NCBI GenBank assembly: GCA_949358305.1
Contig: OX442317.1
Location: 10,544,186 to 10,608,185 of the forward strand
Direction: 5' to 3'
DNA length: 64,000 nucleotides
Origin: Strigamia acuminata
Lineage: Eukaryota > Arthropoda > Chilopoda > Geophilomorpha > Linotaeniidae
The notes beneath the pieces are model-generated. The model was not told where the DNA came from, did not search any database, and worked only from the letters and a program-made list of their open reading frames with translations. Below, one piece after another: positions 1 to 10,645 of the stretch. Each line of letters begins with the position of its first letter. Within the stretch, counting starts at the first letter, position 1. The position numbers and the translations under genes were made by a program.

Positions 1-1130
1 GGACATCTCAATTGGTGGTTCTTCGTCCTTGTTGTTGGCGTACACTTGTCTAAGTGCTCTCAACTATAAAAACAAAACAAAAACAAAAAAAGTTATCGAT
101 TTTAAAAATACCTCAATTATAGAAATGACCTGTTGGCTGGACATCTGAGTTGGCCCGGCAAACACAGTCCACGCAACAACTTCATCGCATGACGGAGTAG
201 TCAACGAACCCATGTATCGATAAAAGAGTGCGCGGCTCGTCGGCAGCATAGACCCGAGAGAAAATGGTTCTATCAACGTCGACTGCCCATTAAACTGAAC
301 CGAGTCCATTTGAGCGGTCAGTTTTTGCAAACTTGGATGAGAACTTAGACCGACCTAAAAGTGATGCAATTTAAACCGCTGGTCAGTGGTGACAAAATGT
401 GATTGGAAAATACTTCGAACATGACTCCCAAGACAGCTAAAGCATCGGGTTCTCGGGACTGAATTGCTGCACCAAGACTTGCGAATCTGGCATTATAATG
501 CACAAGGTGCATCTTAAAATAAAATCTTAAATCTTAAATCTTAAAAAAAATAAAAATGAAAATGAAAATAAAAATGCAATGTAATTACCTCCATGGGAAA
601 CGATCTGCGTGCAATCGTGTGTTCCGAACCTCGGTCGTTTTGCGAGCCCCAATGCATGTGTAGGGAATGGAAAAAGTATGTGCCGTTTAAACCCCCGGCG
701 CTTAAACGTGGAACAATGTCGCTGGACAAAGTGACGGCAACTTGAATGAGGAAAGAACAATGGCTATGTAGACGAATTTAAATTTTCTTTTTCCCTTTCA
801 ATGATATATTGTTACGTACTCGAGTGTCCATTGTTAACCATCGTTGCTGATGCGGCTATTTCATCATAGGCAACAAATTGGAACGCTGGCATTATACTTA
901 TTCTCAATAGATTTAAGTCCACTGGAGATTGATTTCGTCCACAGCAGCCGGAAGAAATTTCACACCAAAATGCCGGTCCTGAATTCCCCCCGTAAGACCA
1001 GTCTGCGCATTTTGCACCTAAAATTAAAAACGGCGACGCCCGTAATTCTGTATTTGGTTCGATGTAAAAATGTAAGAACTGTAGGCTACTCACAAGTGAT
1101 GAAGGTCAAAATGAAAAATACTTTTATCAT
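1..1130 (-). CDS. Secreted-type alpha-carbonic anhydrase (3' end outside window)
   Basis: Predicted zinc enzyme of reversible CO2 hydration. Six coding exons join with GT/AG sites and matching phases: 1130-1094, 1017-820, 740-589, 512-414, 354-130 and 63-1, continuing past the window edge; 258 codons are visible. The start was chosen because it opens a 37-bp exon encoding a hydrophobic leader (MIKVFFILTFITC), which looks like a signal peptide. Seen in order: WSYGGNSGPAFW, QSPVDL, NNGHS (proton-shuttle His), LHMHWG (two zinc His), GSEHT, MEMHLVHYN (third zinc His) and GSLTTPSCDE with the catalytic Thr. Cysteines before QSPVD and in TTPSC sit where extracellular family members form their disulfide. 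All catalytic positions are kept, so an active enzyme is expected. Whether the lost C-terminus carries a membrane or GPI anchor cannot be seen. Confidence 0.9.
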
Positions 1131-1537
1131 AGCTAGAAAAGAATATTTTGCTTTTGCCATGTACGACAAGCAAATCAAGATTGCAATGGTGGTGATGCTG
1201 AAGAAAAGCTTTTATACAAATCAAATTGTATCAATAGTCATTCATAATAATATAAAAGAAGATTGATTGTGCGCGAATGATTTGTAAATGAAAGGCAATG
1301 TCACACTTAAACGAAATGTATTGAAAGAGAAGGAAGATTTATTATTAATTACTCAATGCCGCCGACACCACCTTTGTCCTTTCGAACCAACCAAGCTATC
1401 AAATTATAATTAATCGTAGCTACGTGTTCAACTTTTATTTTTCATTCAATTACAATTTCCGTTATTGTAAATCTCAATCTCAGTTTTGACTTGCCACAAA
1501 ATAAGCATCAAATGTTTCAATTCACAATTTACTAAAC

Positions 1538-4500
1538 TCAATAATTGAAACCAAGTTTATGCAAAACGTAATAAAACTTGTATCTCAACGAACTGGTCGG
1601 ATAATTAATAATTGCAGCTTCTTTCGACAAAATTGGCTGAGCCAGCCATTGTTTTGTCGGAAGGAATGCACTTGCTAATCTCTGCGAAGAAAAAAATTGA
1701 AAACATTTAATGTGCAGAAAATAAAACATTTTATTCCTTTTTTAACTTGGCCTTTGCGTTCCCAAATGGCATACGCGGCATACCCGATGATAAAAACTGG
1801 TGTTGCAACTAATAAAAACGAGACTACAGTAGCCGTCAGCACACCCACAGGAAATAAGGTGGACAAAACACTGACAACAGCGTGCACCTGCAATTAATTA
1901 ATTCAATTACCGGCAATTCAATTTCCAGTCTGAAAAAAAATATCCACTTAACGTACCGAAGTCAAAATGGGTAAAGCGATGTAATAGGCCAATTGAAGAT
2001 AAACATAAAACTTTGCATTCCATCCAACCATTGCTTTCAAATCGTACAAATGTCGAAATTTTATCTTTGAAGCAAATCCTTAAATCCAAAAAATTCAAAA
2101 TTTGCCATTGTCAAGTCACATGTTTAGTCTGTATTCTTTATTTACCGTACCATAAACTAATGTAAAAATGAAAACCTCCACAAAAATCACAACATTTAAA
2201 TTAAAGACGACTGCATTAAATATTTCTTGTATAGTTTCATTCGGATTCTACGCAACAATGTCAATTAACAACACCACCTGATCTGGCTGTCTTATTGGCA
2301 CGAAAATAATAATAATAATCATAATCTTACTGATCCGAAAAAAATCAACCCACTAGTCCAACCAATCAACGCCACAATAATGCGCAATCTTATTCGATAA
2401 TTTCTCCAATATGGAATCAAATCGAAAAGAGACACAACAATGCACTCGTACGTACACAGCTGTAATTTGGAAATATCAATGTCTAGCTACATGTCCAACA
2501 GCTGGCTTACCGCGCAACACAGGCTCTTAAAAAACATCATTACAAAAAATGTACACGGCCACACGTTGGGCACTGCGTGATGCCCGAACACGTCCGAGGC
2601 ATCCCGAAGATATAAAGTGTACGCTGCAAAACGATAAACGGTTGAAAAATTTTACCAATTTAAAAATATCTAACTTGTAAGTTATGGGTATGTCGCTGAC
2701 CTGACGATGGCGACCGATTCATTTCACTAGCAACATCTCTTCGGTATACTTCGTATTCTCTGTACTTGGGATCTCCTTTGGACAGAATTCCAGTCATGGA
2801 ATATGCGAAACTAGCAATGACAAAATTAAAGGAAAATGCATACAGCTGAGCGAATAGAATTGGCCTGCAAACGGCAAACTTGTCTCGGTCAAATTATTTC
2901 TCTCAACTGACAATTTTTCAACTTACTTGAATAGATGCGAATTAAATTGATTGAAACTGGCTAAAAATGAATTTGTTCCGTAACCTACTCTGCAGTTGGC
3001 GTACACTTCTACCATTATTATCTGCCACATCTACAATAACAACAATATCGACAACAATTCTTGATTCTCGTTGTAATCAAATCAATACTGTCAATACTCA
3101 CAATTGGACTCGTGACTTTCTGCAAAATGAGCGTGGTATTAACAACTGGCTCGAAACCCAATTGCAAGCCAGAAAATCCTTGAGGTGAAATTAATGCGGC
3201 AAAACATAACAACACGGCAGTGACAGTAGTCAAAATGAAAGATAAATTGCAAATCTAAAAGCCAGAAGAAGAAAAAAACTCTTGCAATATTAACTAACTA
3301 GAACTGTTATTACGGTGTTATCAAATTCACAAAAACACACAAATCTACAATTGTTTATTGTGGAAATTGCGTTCGTGTGTGCGCTGACCAAGATTTGTCA
3401 GTTTCATTTTGGAATCAAGATCAAGCAAAGTGAAACTGCAGTCTGCACGTGTTCTATCTCGTCTGCACCCACTCTACTTAGGGTTTGTTGGGCCAGTTCA
3501 ATAGTGTAGTGGTGCAATTAGTTTTTAATAAGTGCAATATTTCATACTGGAATTGTAGAAGCATGAATTCCTTTATATCCACTCGCACAAGTTATGATCC
3601 ACGCCAAAGAATAATAAATTATTGTGTATGTATCGACAAAACCACTGCCAAACGGTGAACTAGAAACAAAATAAAACAAAATAAAAGTATAACACTTGAA
3701 AAGTGCAGCGAGTGACGTTTACTGTTCACTGGTGTAGGGGTACAAAAATCCAAACAAGTTTTTGATAAAAAGCTGAATTTTCAAAACATCTACTACCGGT
3801 AGTAACGTTTTTTTGTTTGAACTTCCACTACTGTGAAAATTAGAAATGGCAATCACTTACCTCGTTACGTATCGGTAATAATCTTTACCCGGTGTTGTAT
3901 GGTTAATAGCTACCAAATCCAACACGTTAACGATCGAATCAGGACCATGAGTAGCACAAAATGAAGTGCTGAAACTTGTCATATTTGGACCAAATGCTTC
4001 ACAAAAAAGATCAGGTGGATAACATGAGTTGTTCCAAAAGACATTTCCATCTTTAACGTAGCAATCTAACCACTGATCAACGGTGAAACAATCTAAACAA
4101 AAATAAATATCATGCGTTTCGTTGCGTTTTCAAACAAGTACAATGGCTGCGATTTTCACTGCACACAAATATCTACTTTCCCTGTAGAAACATATATTGT
4201 ATCAAAGTCCTAAACGTATTTATATAGATAAATTCAATCTTTCGCCATTGGAAAATATTCATTTACAACGCGTAATTCATCATACTTTTTGAAGACCAAT
4301 AATGTCCACATTTAGTCCAAGGTACGGAAAATATTGCCACCGAAAAGAAATAATGAATGAGTAATCCTAAGTGAATAATGTGCCGAATCAGGTAAAACCA
4401 TAGACATAACAGTTGAACCGCACCGACACCTACGGTAAGAAAAAGAATTCGTGTTACAAAACAACGTAACGTAACGTACGGTTACGGTACTTGTTCATTT

Positions 4501-4920
4501 CTTACCCGTAGAAACTGGACACATGTGGCGTAAAATATTCAAATTTGTTTGTCCAAAGAATTGGCCCATTTGGCATTCGAGATAAACCAGAGGAACACCA
4601 AAAGCCGCGTACATTACAAAATACAATATCCAAAATGTCACTAATAAAGGCAAATTTTTAATCAATCACTCGTGTAGCCGTTTAGAGCTTAGCTTACTCC
4701 CTCCTTCGTAAGATCTGTAAATGACGTTGCTAACGTCCAGTATGTCGCACGTTGCCATACACAAGAGAAGGAAAAATAAATGAGAACTATTCCACTTTGC
4801 GTGCTCGTAAAATCCAAACCTAATTGAAGGAAGCGAGACATCGGAAGCAACGAATGCGTTAGCGTTAGCGTTAGCGTTAGCGTTAATCGTCATCGTGGAT
4901 GACTGAACAGAATGCTGCAT
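1538..4920 (-). CDS. Divergent SLC6 (neurotransmitter:sodium symporter) family gene with in-frame TAG
   Basis: Fourteen exons join in phase: 4920-4698, 4640-4506, 4429-4286, 4092-3861, 3659-3548, 3254-3102, 3030-2927, 2864-2701, 2623-2511, 2459-2331, 2277-2151, 2078-1957, 1887-1747 and 1681-1538, giving 681 codons including the stop. The family is recognised from order and spacing. TM1-2 ends SYEGG then FWILYFVMY and CQMGQFFGQ. TM3 has YFFSVAIFSVPWTKCGHYW. A Cys-rich, N-glycosylatable loop follows. TM6 has VGYGTNSFLASFNQFN, and the C-terminus has FLPTKQWLAQP. The usual TM1 NVWRFPY motif reads NVIYRSY, so ion or substrate binding is probably altered. In the TM9-TM10 exon a TAG at 2250-2248 (codon 513) interrupts an otherwise open frame; the gene is a recent pseudogene or the base is an error. 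The exon 13 donor (GTTAAA) is weak. The start is the first ATG of exon 1 and is tentative. Confidence 0.78.
4856..4886 (-). repeat. 6-bp coding microsatellite (Asn-Ala repeat)
   Basis: Four GCGTTA units plus a degenerate fifth, read on the minus strand, encode alternating Asn-Ala near residues 12-21 of the SLC6-like protein. The period of 6 keeps frame. Confidence 0.8.
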
Positions 4921-5132
4921 CTTTCTTTCTTTAAGGCTTAATTAGTTAGATTAGAGTGCAACAATCAAACATTTTCTTTCTTTCTTTTTTAATTTAACCA
5001 AAAATGAAAATGTTTATTTCGTAGTGAACAAAGACAAACAACGTAAGAAATAGAAAACAATGAACAAAATCAAAATCAAAATCAAAATCACAACGGCAAA
5101 CAAAAGAATGGCACGTTCGCACGTACAAGTAA

Positions 5133-5224
5133 TTAGTTGGGTTTTAACGAAAATGTTGAAGATGAAACGGGACCCCTCCGGTTCGGGTGAGTTAATGGCA
5201 ATAATCTTGGTTTAAAAACCGCTG

Positions 5225-5258
<34 letters not shown>

Positions 5259-6575
5259 GCAAATTAAAAAATAAACAAAAATTAATTGAAACCTTTTGGC
5301 GTGAAAAATATATCGGTCGGACGACTTGTGTATCGACTTTGCAATGCATCTATCGTAAATACGTCGTGTGATGAGTTAGTCTATCTAATCTATCTACGAG
5401 CAGTGATTGTATTTTTACGGTACCTTGGCCACATTGCATCAAACCGAATGTGGGCTCCGATGAACTAGCAAATTGGCCACGTCTCAAATGTGATTGACCA
5501 GTCGATTTTCTTTGCAGCGCTTCGCATTCAGCCTGCAAACAACAAAATATTAAGTTAATGCGGTCACAAATACGAGTAAAACGGCAAACAAAACTTACCT
5601 GTAGGCTTTGAATGTGTCGATTGCATTCCTTCAAACTTTCCGAAATTTCATTCGATTTTCGCAGTTGTGTCTCAAACTCATTTTCCGCAGCTAAGGCACA
5701 TTGACACTCACGTTTAATCATCGCTGCCTATTTAAATGTTTCAATGCTCGTGTTTCAATTTACCTGTCAACTCTTCTTTCAAAACTGAAAACAACAAATA
5801 AATAAATGAAATTAGTCGTAAATAACAAAAATCGGCCTGACTGACTTTGAATTCGTTCCAAGTTTGATTTCTTCTTGCAGTTAAGGATTTGTTCCAGTTC
5901 GTGGCATTTGACGCTATTTTTATGACTAACGGATTCTTGATATTGGATCGCTTGATGGGTCTGTATAGATTTTTAATTTTTAAAAAATCAAAATTTAATT
6001 TTTTAAATTCGAAATTTCTCTATACTTGGTATTCCCAAAATGAAAAAGCACGAGCACAAATTTTCAAAATCAGGTCGGGACGATAACCGGCCAAAAGCAT
6101 CTCAAGTGATGAAAGTCAGATTTAAAAAATATGTATCGGTAATTTTTTAATATTTTTTTATTTTTAAATTTCAAAATGTCTACCGTTTTCCACTTATCAC
6201 TCGGGTTCAAATCGACTCGCAACACACTATCGTTTAATTCAACTGTTGTTTCACCTGACAAATATTTAATGCGACCAGATCAGTTGGTCTTTATCATTAT
6301 TAACGTACGACACTAACAAGCTGGGCATTTTGTAGACTTGGCGAATTCTCTACACGCATCCTCGTCACAAAAAATATCTTCAATTCGGGTCAGGCGAAAA
6401 AATGATCCGATTTTCGTTTCATTTCTTTCTTAAAGGATACGTGAGCAACTTGTGACCTACATAAATCAAACGTTCAATTGGTATTTGAGTTTATTTTACA
6501 CGTTTTACTCACCCAAGCAGAATCTTTGATTAGTTTACGACAATTTTTATAGTTACAAATTACTTCGTCTACCAT
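5133..6575 (-). CDS. CCNB1IP1: HEI10/CCNB1IP1-like meiotic RING E3 ligase
   Basis: Ten coding exons: 6575-6513, 6456-6441 (16 bp), 6377-6318, 6254-6184, 6100-6026, 5960-5846, 5784-5764 (21 bp), 5723-5599, 5532-5424 and 5221-5133. They total 744 bp, or 247 aa; the human protein is 277 aa. The N-terminus has the short family RING: MVDEVICNYKNC, SCSHIFCDED and KCPAC. A conserved LLAGYRPDLIL and FSFWEYQ block follows, then a coiled coil (about residues 105-180) and a Ser/Pro/basic tail ending TFSLKPN. Known for the family: a SUMO/ubiquitin ligase that marks crossover sites and acts at recombination nodules. Exon 8 uses the AG just before CGATG; the AG 5 bases upstream of it would break the frame. 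An ATC-type tetranucleotide tract lies immediately upstream of the last exon acceptor. Orthology rests on colinear motifs, so the symbol should be taken as a family name. Confidence 0.82.
5224..5262. repeat. (ATCA)n microsatellite
   Basis: About nine CAAT/ATCA tetranucleotides in the last intron of the HEI10-like gene, directly next to the acceptor. Confidence 0.85.
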
Positions 6576-7079
6576 GTTGCTCTCCTGTTTTGTCGTCTGC
6601 TGCAAGGTCTACAGTTAATAACAGGTTTGACTATTATATTAAGTAGTACCAAATATCTCCAATAGGCGGAATATAGTGCTCTGATGTCGCAACAATTTGA
6701 TAATACACATAATACCAAGATCGTAGTATGTAAAAGGAGAAGTTGCAAAACTCGTTAGTTCCATTGTTTCTCCTGGTGGTGGCGCCACCGCTGCTAGTGA
6801 GCAAAGCATCCCAGCCGTAAAGAGATTTGTTTTGTTGTTTTTTTGGCTTAATTTAATATTTTTACACAGGGTTATGAAATATAATTTAATTCTATTTAAC
6901 CATTTTTGTGCAAATGTTTAGAACCAAGAAAAATTAATGCAAAATCATTTTTTCTTCAAATTTTAAAAGCAAGAAAATTATTACAAGATTTTTTTTAAAA
7001 AAAAAAAAGAAAAATTACTATAAGATTATATATTTTTAAAACATGATAGATTACTACAAGTCAAAATAAAATTAATATA
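6576..7079. other. Intergenic, no gene seen
   Basis: AT-rich sequence upstream of the HEI10-like start, presumably holding its promoter. I see no convincing TATA box or open frame. Confidence 0.5.
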
Positions 7080-7462
7080 CCGTATTTTACCAATTAAGAA
7101 TCGCCCTCGAATTGTAGCCACCCTCGAATAAGAGCCGCGACCGAGAGAGACGATTTGATATACCGGTAAGAGCCACCCTCTAATAATATCCGTAGCTATT
7201 ATTCGAGGACGGCTACAACGGGGTTGTAGTCGGAGTTAGACTTTATAATTAAAATTGTTGGATCTGATATGATACTCTTGTGTTCAATTAGTGCTTCGGT
7301 GTCCACAGTCTCCCCCAAACTTTTCTGGAAGCCGACGTCAAACTAATTCTTTCCGCTTATTCAAACAAACAATCGATTTCTATTTGAAATAAGAGCCTAC
7401 CTCGATTAAGAGCCGCACTCGATTAATAGCCGTGACTGAGAGTGGCAACCGCGAAAATACGA
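7080..7462. repeat. Dispersed repeat with 'AAGAGCCG / CCTCGA' words (copy 1)
   Basis: Carries recurring words (CCTCGAATAAGAGCCG and close variants) in both orientations. The same vocabulary recurs at about 31985-32345. This suggests a degraded MITE-like family; no termini or target duplication could be fixed. Confidence 0.5.
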
Positions 7463-7765
7463 TATATAAGTAGTTGTAGTGATTGAATTTAATGCAATTT
7501 GCTCCGTTTTCTGTTTGCTTTGTTTGACACATGCTTCCATTGTTTGTTTGGTTCTAAAAAACATTCTGGTTTGTATGTAGTACTGAATAAATTTTGGGAT
7601 TAATTCATAACTATGTTGTACACAACATCCCATGGCACATCTAATTCTTATTTGACTGATGCCATCTAAAACCTCAAAACACAAATCTGGAAATAACTTT
7701 TTGTTTTTCAATTTGGTTTCTAATAATTTCTCCATCCTGAAAATGTAGGTGGCAGATAATCTCAA
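7406..7765 (-). pseudogene. Unrecognised open frame, possibly transposase-derived
   Basis: A 119-codon frame. Its central part (about MEKLLETKLKNKKL to FFRTKQTMEACVK) has the Lys/Phe/Cys composition of an old transposase C-terminus. I cannot assign a family. It overlaps the dispersed repeat at its 3' end, and a second open frame overlaps it at 7674-7949 in another phase, so a frameshifted remnant is possible. Treat it as hypothetical. Confidence 0.22.
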
Positions 7766-8230
7766 ATCTTTCCTTGGAATGTTTGTGAGTGGCAGTCGGT
7801 TGCCTCATAGCCAGGGGAGGACCGTGGGGCGTTTGGACACCATTCACAATAAGGAACAACACAAGAATAAGACGAAGAACAGGAAGTTGAGGAGCATCAG
7901 TGACGTCACTTTCTCCAAACAATGCCTCCTCCTCTCTCAAGCTGGGCACAATATGGAGTTCGCAGTCCAGTAGTATGTAGGTCTCTGGTCAAACACAGAT
8001 TGTTTATCAAACTGTCCCAATGCACCTCCTATTTGCACATGCTTGGTTGAACAGTCATTCTGATTGCAGCTGTGCGTTTGTTACAGTGCTGGTAAGGCGG
8101 TATTAAAAATGTTAAAAGTAGATGGTACTGGCATCATTTCTGAACCGGTGAGTCTCTGTTACGAAGTAATTACATTTTCAAAATAGTCAGGTCTCTTTGG
8201 CTCACCCTGTATAATGCTAACGTGTTGCAC

Positions 8231-8542
8231 AAGTTGCTGACTTCATAGCATCACAAGTTGCTGACTTTATAGCATCACAAGTTGCTGACTTCATAGCATC
8301 ACAAGTTGCTGACTTTATAGCATCACAAGTTGCTGACTTCACAGCATCACAAGTTGCTGACTTCATAGCATCACAAGTTGCTGACTTCATAGCATCACAA
8401 GTTGCTGACTTCATAGCATCACAAGTTGCTGACTTCATAGCATCACAAGTTGCTGACTTCATAGCATCACAAGTTGCTGACTTCACAGCATCACAAGTTG
8501 CTGACTTCATAGCATCACAAGTTGCTGACTTCATAGCAACAC
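8231..8542. repeat. 24-bp minisatellite, 13 copies
   Basis: Tandem unit AGTTGCTGACTTCATAGCAT plus CACA. Copies are nearly identical, with a few C/T changes (TTCATAG, TTTATAG, TTCACAG). Because 24 is a multiple of 3, the minus strand is open across it as repeated MKSATCDA. It has no gene context, so coding is unlikely. Confidence 0.95.
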
Positions 8543-10600
8543 AAACCATCAGGTTAAATGTGTGATTAGCACAAGGTAGAAGAATCCTGCTCGGATAACG
8601 TGCTAACGCTCTTCAGCTACCGTACATTGGCTATGAGTAGTGTAAACATTTTATGTGAGCAGGATTGTACATAAAATGTCCTTATGTATTTATATGTAAA
8701 TTGCATTCCCAAAAGTCAAATAAGTTCCTTTAACACAAATGGAAATGACGCATTCCTTTTTTTAATTTAAAGTTCTTGTTTTTACAGACCTGCTTGTACA
8801 TTTTAACTTAAAAACTAGGATATAGTCCAAAGCAAAAATTACTTTATTTATCTACAAGTTCATTGTTTCAGCAAGCTTGAATTCAGTTAAATATTATTTT
8901 AATTTTTAAAAGTATCTAAAAATATCAAAAATAATATTTCATCTATTTCACCATTAAATGAAAAAAAAATGGTTATCTGTCAGGGTTTCCCAACATCATT
9001 GCTGTCACAACACCTCAAAACCAAAAATGACCCAACAGAGGCAATAACAGTAATATGAATAATATGATGAATAATAATAATAGTAATAATAATAATAATA
9101 ATAATCCACAACAGCCAAAAAAATTATGATAAAATTTTAAAAATTAAATTTAAACTAACTGGTAAGTGATTATATTTTATTTGCTTGAACCTACCTTTAT
9201 AAATTTTCTTATATCAAAAGTTATTATGTAGACAGTAGAACCTTAATTCTATAGTGGAATTATAATTACACGATATAAATTAGAATTTCAAACTATTTTA
9301 CAGTGAAAATCATGCAGTGTAGTTCTGAATGAGCACCAGATTTGAGATAGTAATAAAAGAATAAATGCCAGCAAGAATAATTCAGAAAACAATTTGCTCT
9401 GATAATGGAAAATGATTTGAGCCACACACTAAGGTTAAATACAGATGAGGTATCTGGATAATTTTAAGAAACTAGTTGCATAATAGCTGCAACATTTGGA
9501 ATATGTATTTGAAGAATATTTAGAAGAATGAGAATTTTATAACTATGAGCTATACTGCATAAGGCACTTACAATCTTTCCTAAGAAAATTCATTTCTCAT
9601 AAAATATTGGGAAGTAAAAGGCCAACAAAGTTAGGGCACCAGTTAGGGCACCAAGCAGAATGGCCCACGAGGGGTGTTGTCTGAGAGAGGTCGAGTCGCA
9701 CCTCTTTAAGACTAGATAATTTTTAGAGTTGTAAGTTAGTACCCGAAAGAGCGACGTTAGGTCAATATAATCACAGTTCGGGTGTTTTTAACATCGTGTG
9801 TGTTACACAGTTTGCGGCAGGTACTTTTCCCTTATAAAAACTAATTAAACTCCCGAATACACAAATTATTTTTATATCTTACTTGCCACCCGTCCTCATT
9901 ACATCAATTTAGCCCATCACATTACTTACTTGTTAGAGAAATTGTAAAATCTTTTCTTGTTTTTCAATTTGTCATTACCGCTATTTGAAATTTGTTTTAA
10001 CCCCATGTTGACGCGCTTTTAGGCTCATTATTTTATCCAGTTAGATGAAAGTACATTTGATGTCGTGAAAACGTTCTTACGAAAACCACGAAAATTTTAA
10101 GAAAACGAAGAACGGGGTGTGTCGCGAATTACAATTTTTGCGACATTTTGCAAACGTAATATTGTGATATACAGTATATATCACTAATGCTGTGTGACGT
10201 ATCACTTTTGCAAACAGGTCATACAGATCATACTGTATCTGTGGGGTGCGAGCTGATTTTTGGTGGGGCGCAACGGTGTTCAATCACTTCTTCACCCAAA
10301 ATTTTTGTTTTAAAATTTTTTTAAAATTTTTTTCTCTTCAGATTTTGCCAATTCCAATTCCAACTTATTGCCTGTACTAGTAGTTGGTTGCAATACACCG
10401 CAGGCTAGCAAAAGCTTCAAAATCTTCACAAAAATCTCTCAAAATCTACAAAAACCACCTTAATTCTCCAAAAACCTCCATAAACCACCCAAAAATTCCA
10501 AAACTAGAGGTTTGTAGCTATTGTAAGTCCACAAAGGCCCTAAAGTGATGAATTTTGCAAGATGGGAAAAATTTAATGAAGTGGGACGCGGAAGATCGCC
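8543..10600. other. Intergenic, AT-rich, no gene seen
   Basis: No coding exon recognised. It holds an (AAT)n tract near 9061-9108 and an LTR-like stretch near 9677-9812 that begins TGTTG and ends TTACA but lacks a target duplication or a usable primer site. Confidence 0.5.
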
Positions 10601-10601
10601 T

Positions 10602-10645
10602 TTCTTAAAAATGGGTCGCAATGCTAAAAGGTTTGAGAACCCCTG
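10602..10645. mobile_element. hAT-type terminal sequence
   Basis: Read on the minus strand it begins CAGGGGTTCTCAAACC, a start typical of hAT-family MITE termini, followed by TTTTAGCATTGCGACCC. The partner end and 8-bp duplication were not found, so this is a single recognisable end. Confidence 0.4.

Noticed and set aside
8217-8549. 110-codon minus-strand frame of MKSATCDA repeats
   Set aside because: Produced by a 24-bp minisatellite; no gene context.
8983-9010. CAGGGTTTCCCAAC as a hAT left end paired with the end at 10645
   Set aside because: The ends do not match well and the flanks share no 8-bp duplication.
9677-9812. Possible solo LTR (TGTTG...TTACA)
   Set aside because: No target duplication, no tRNA-complementary site that I recognise, and no second copy in the window.
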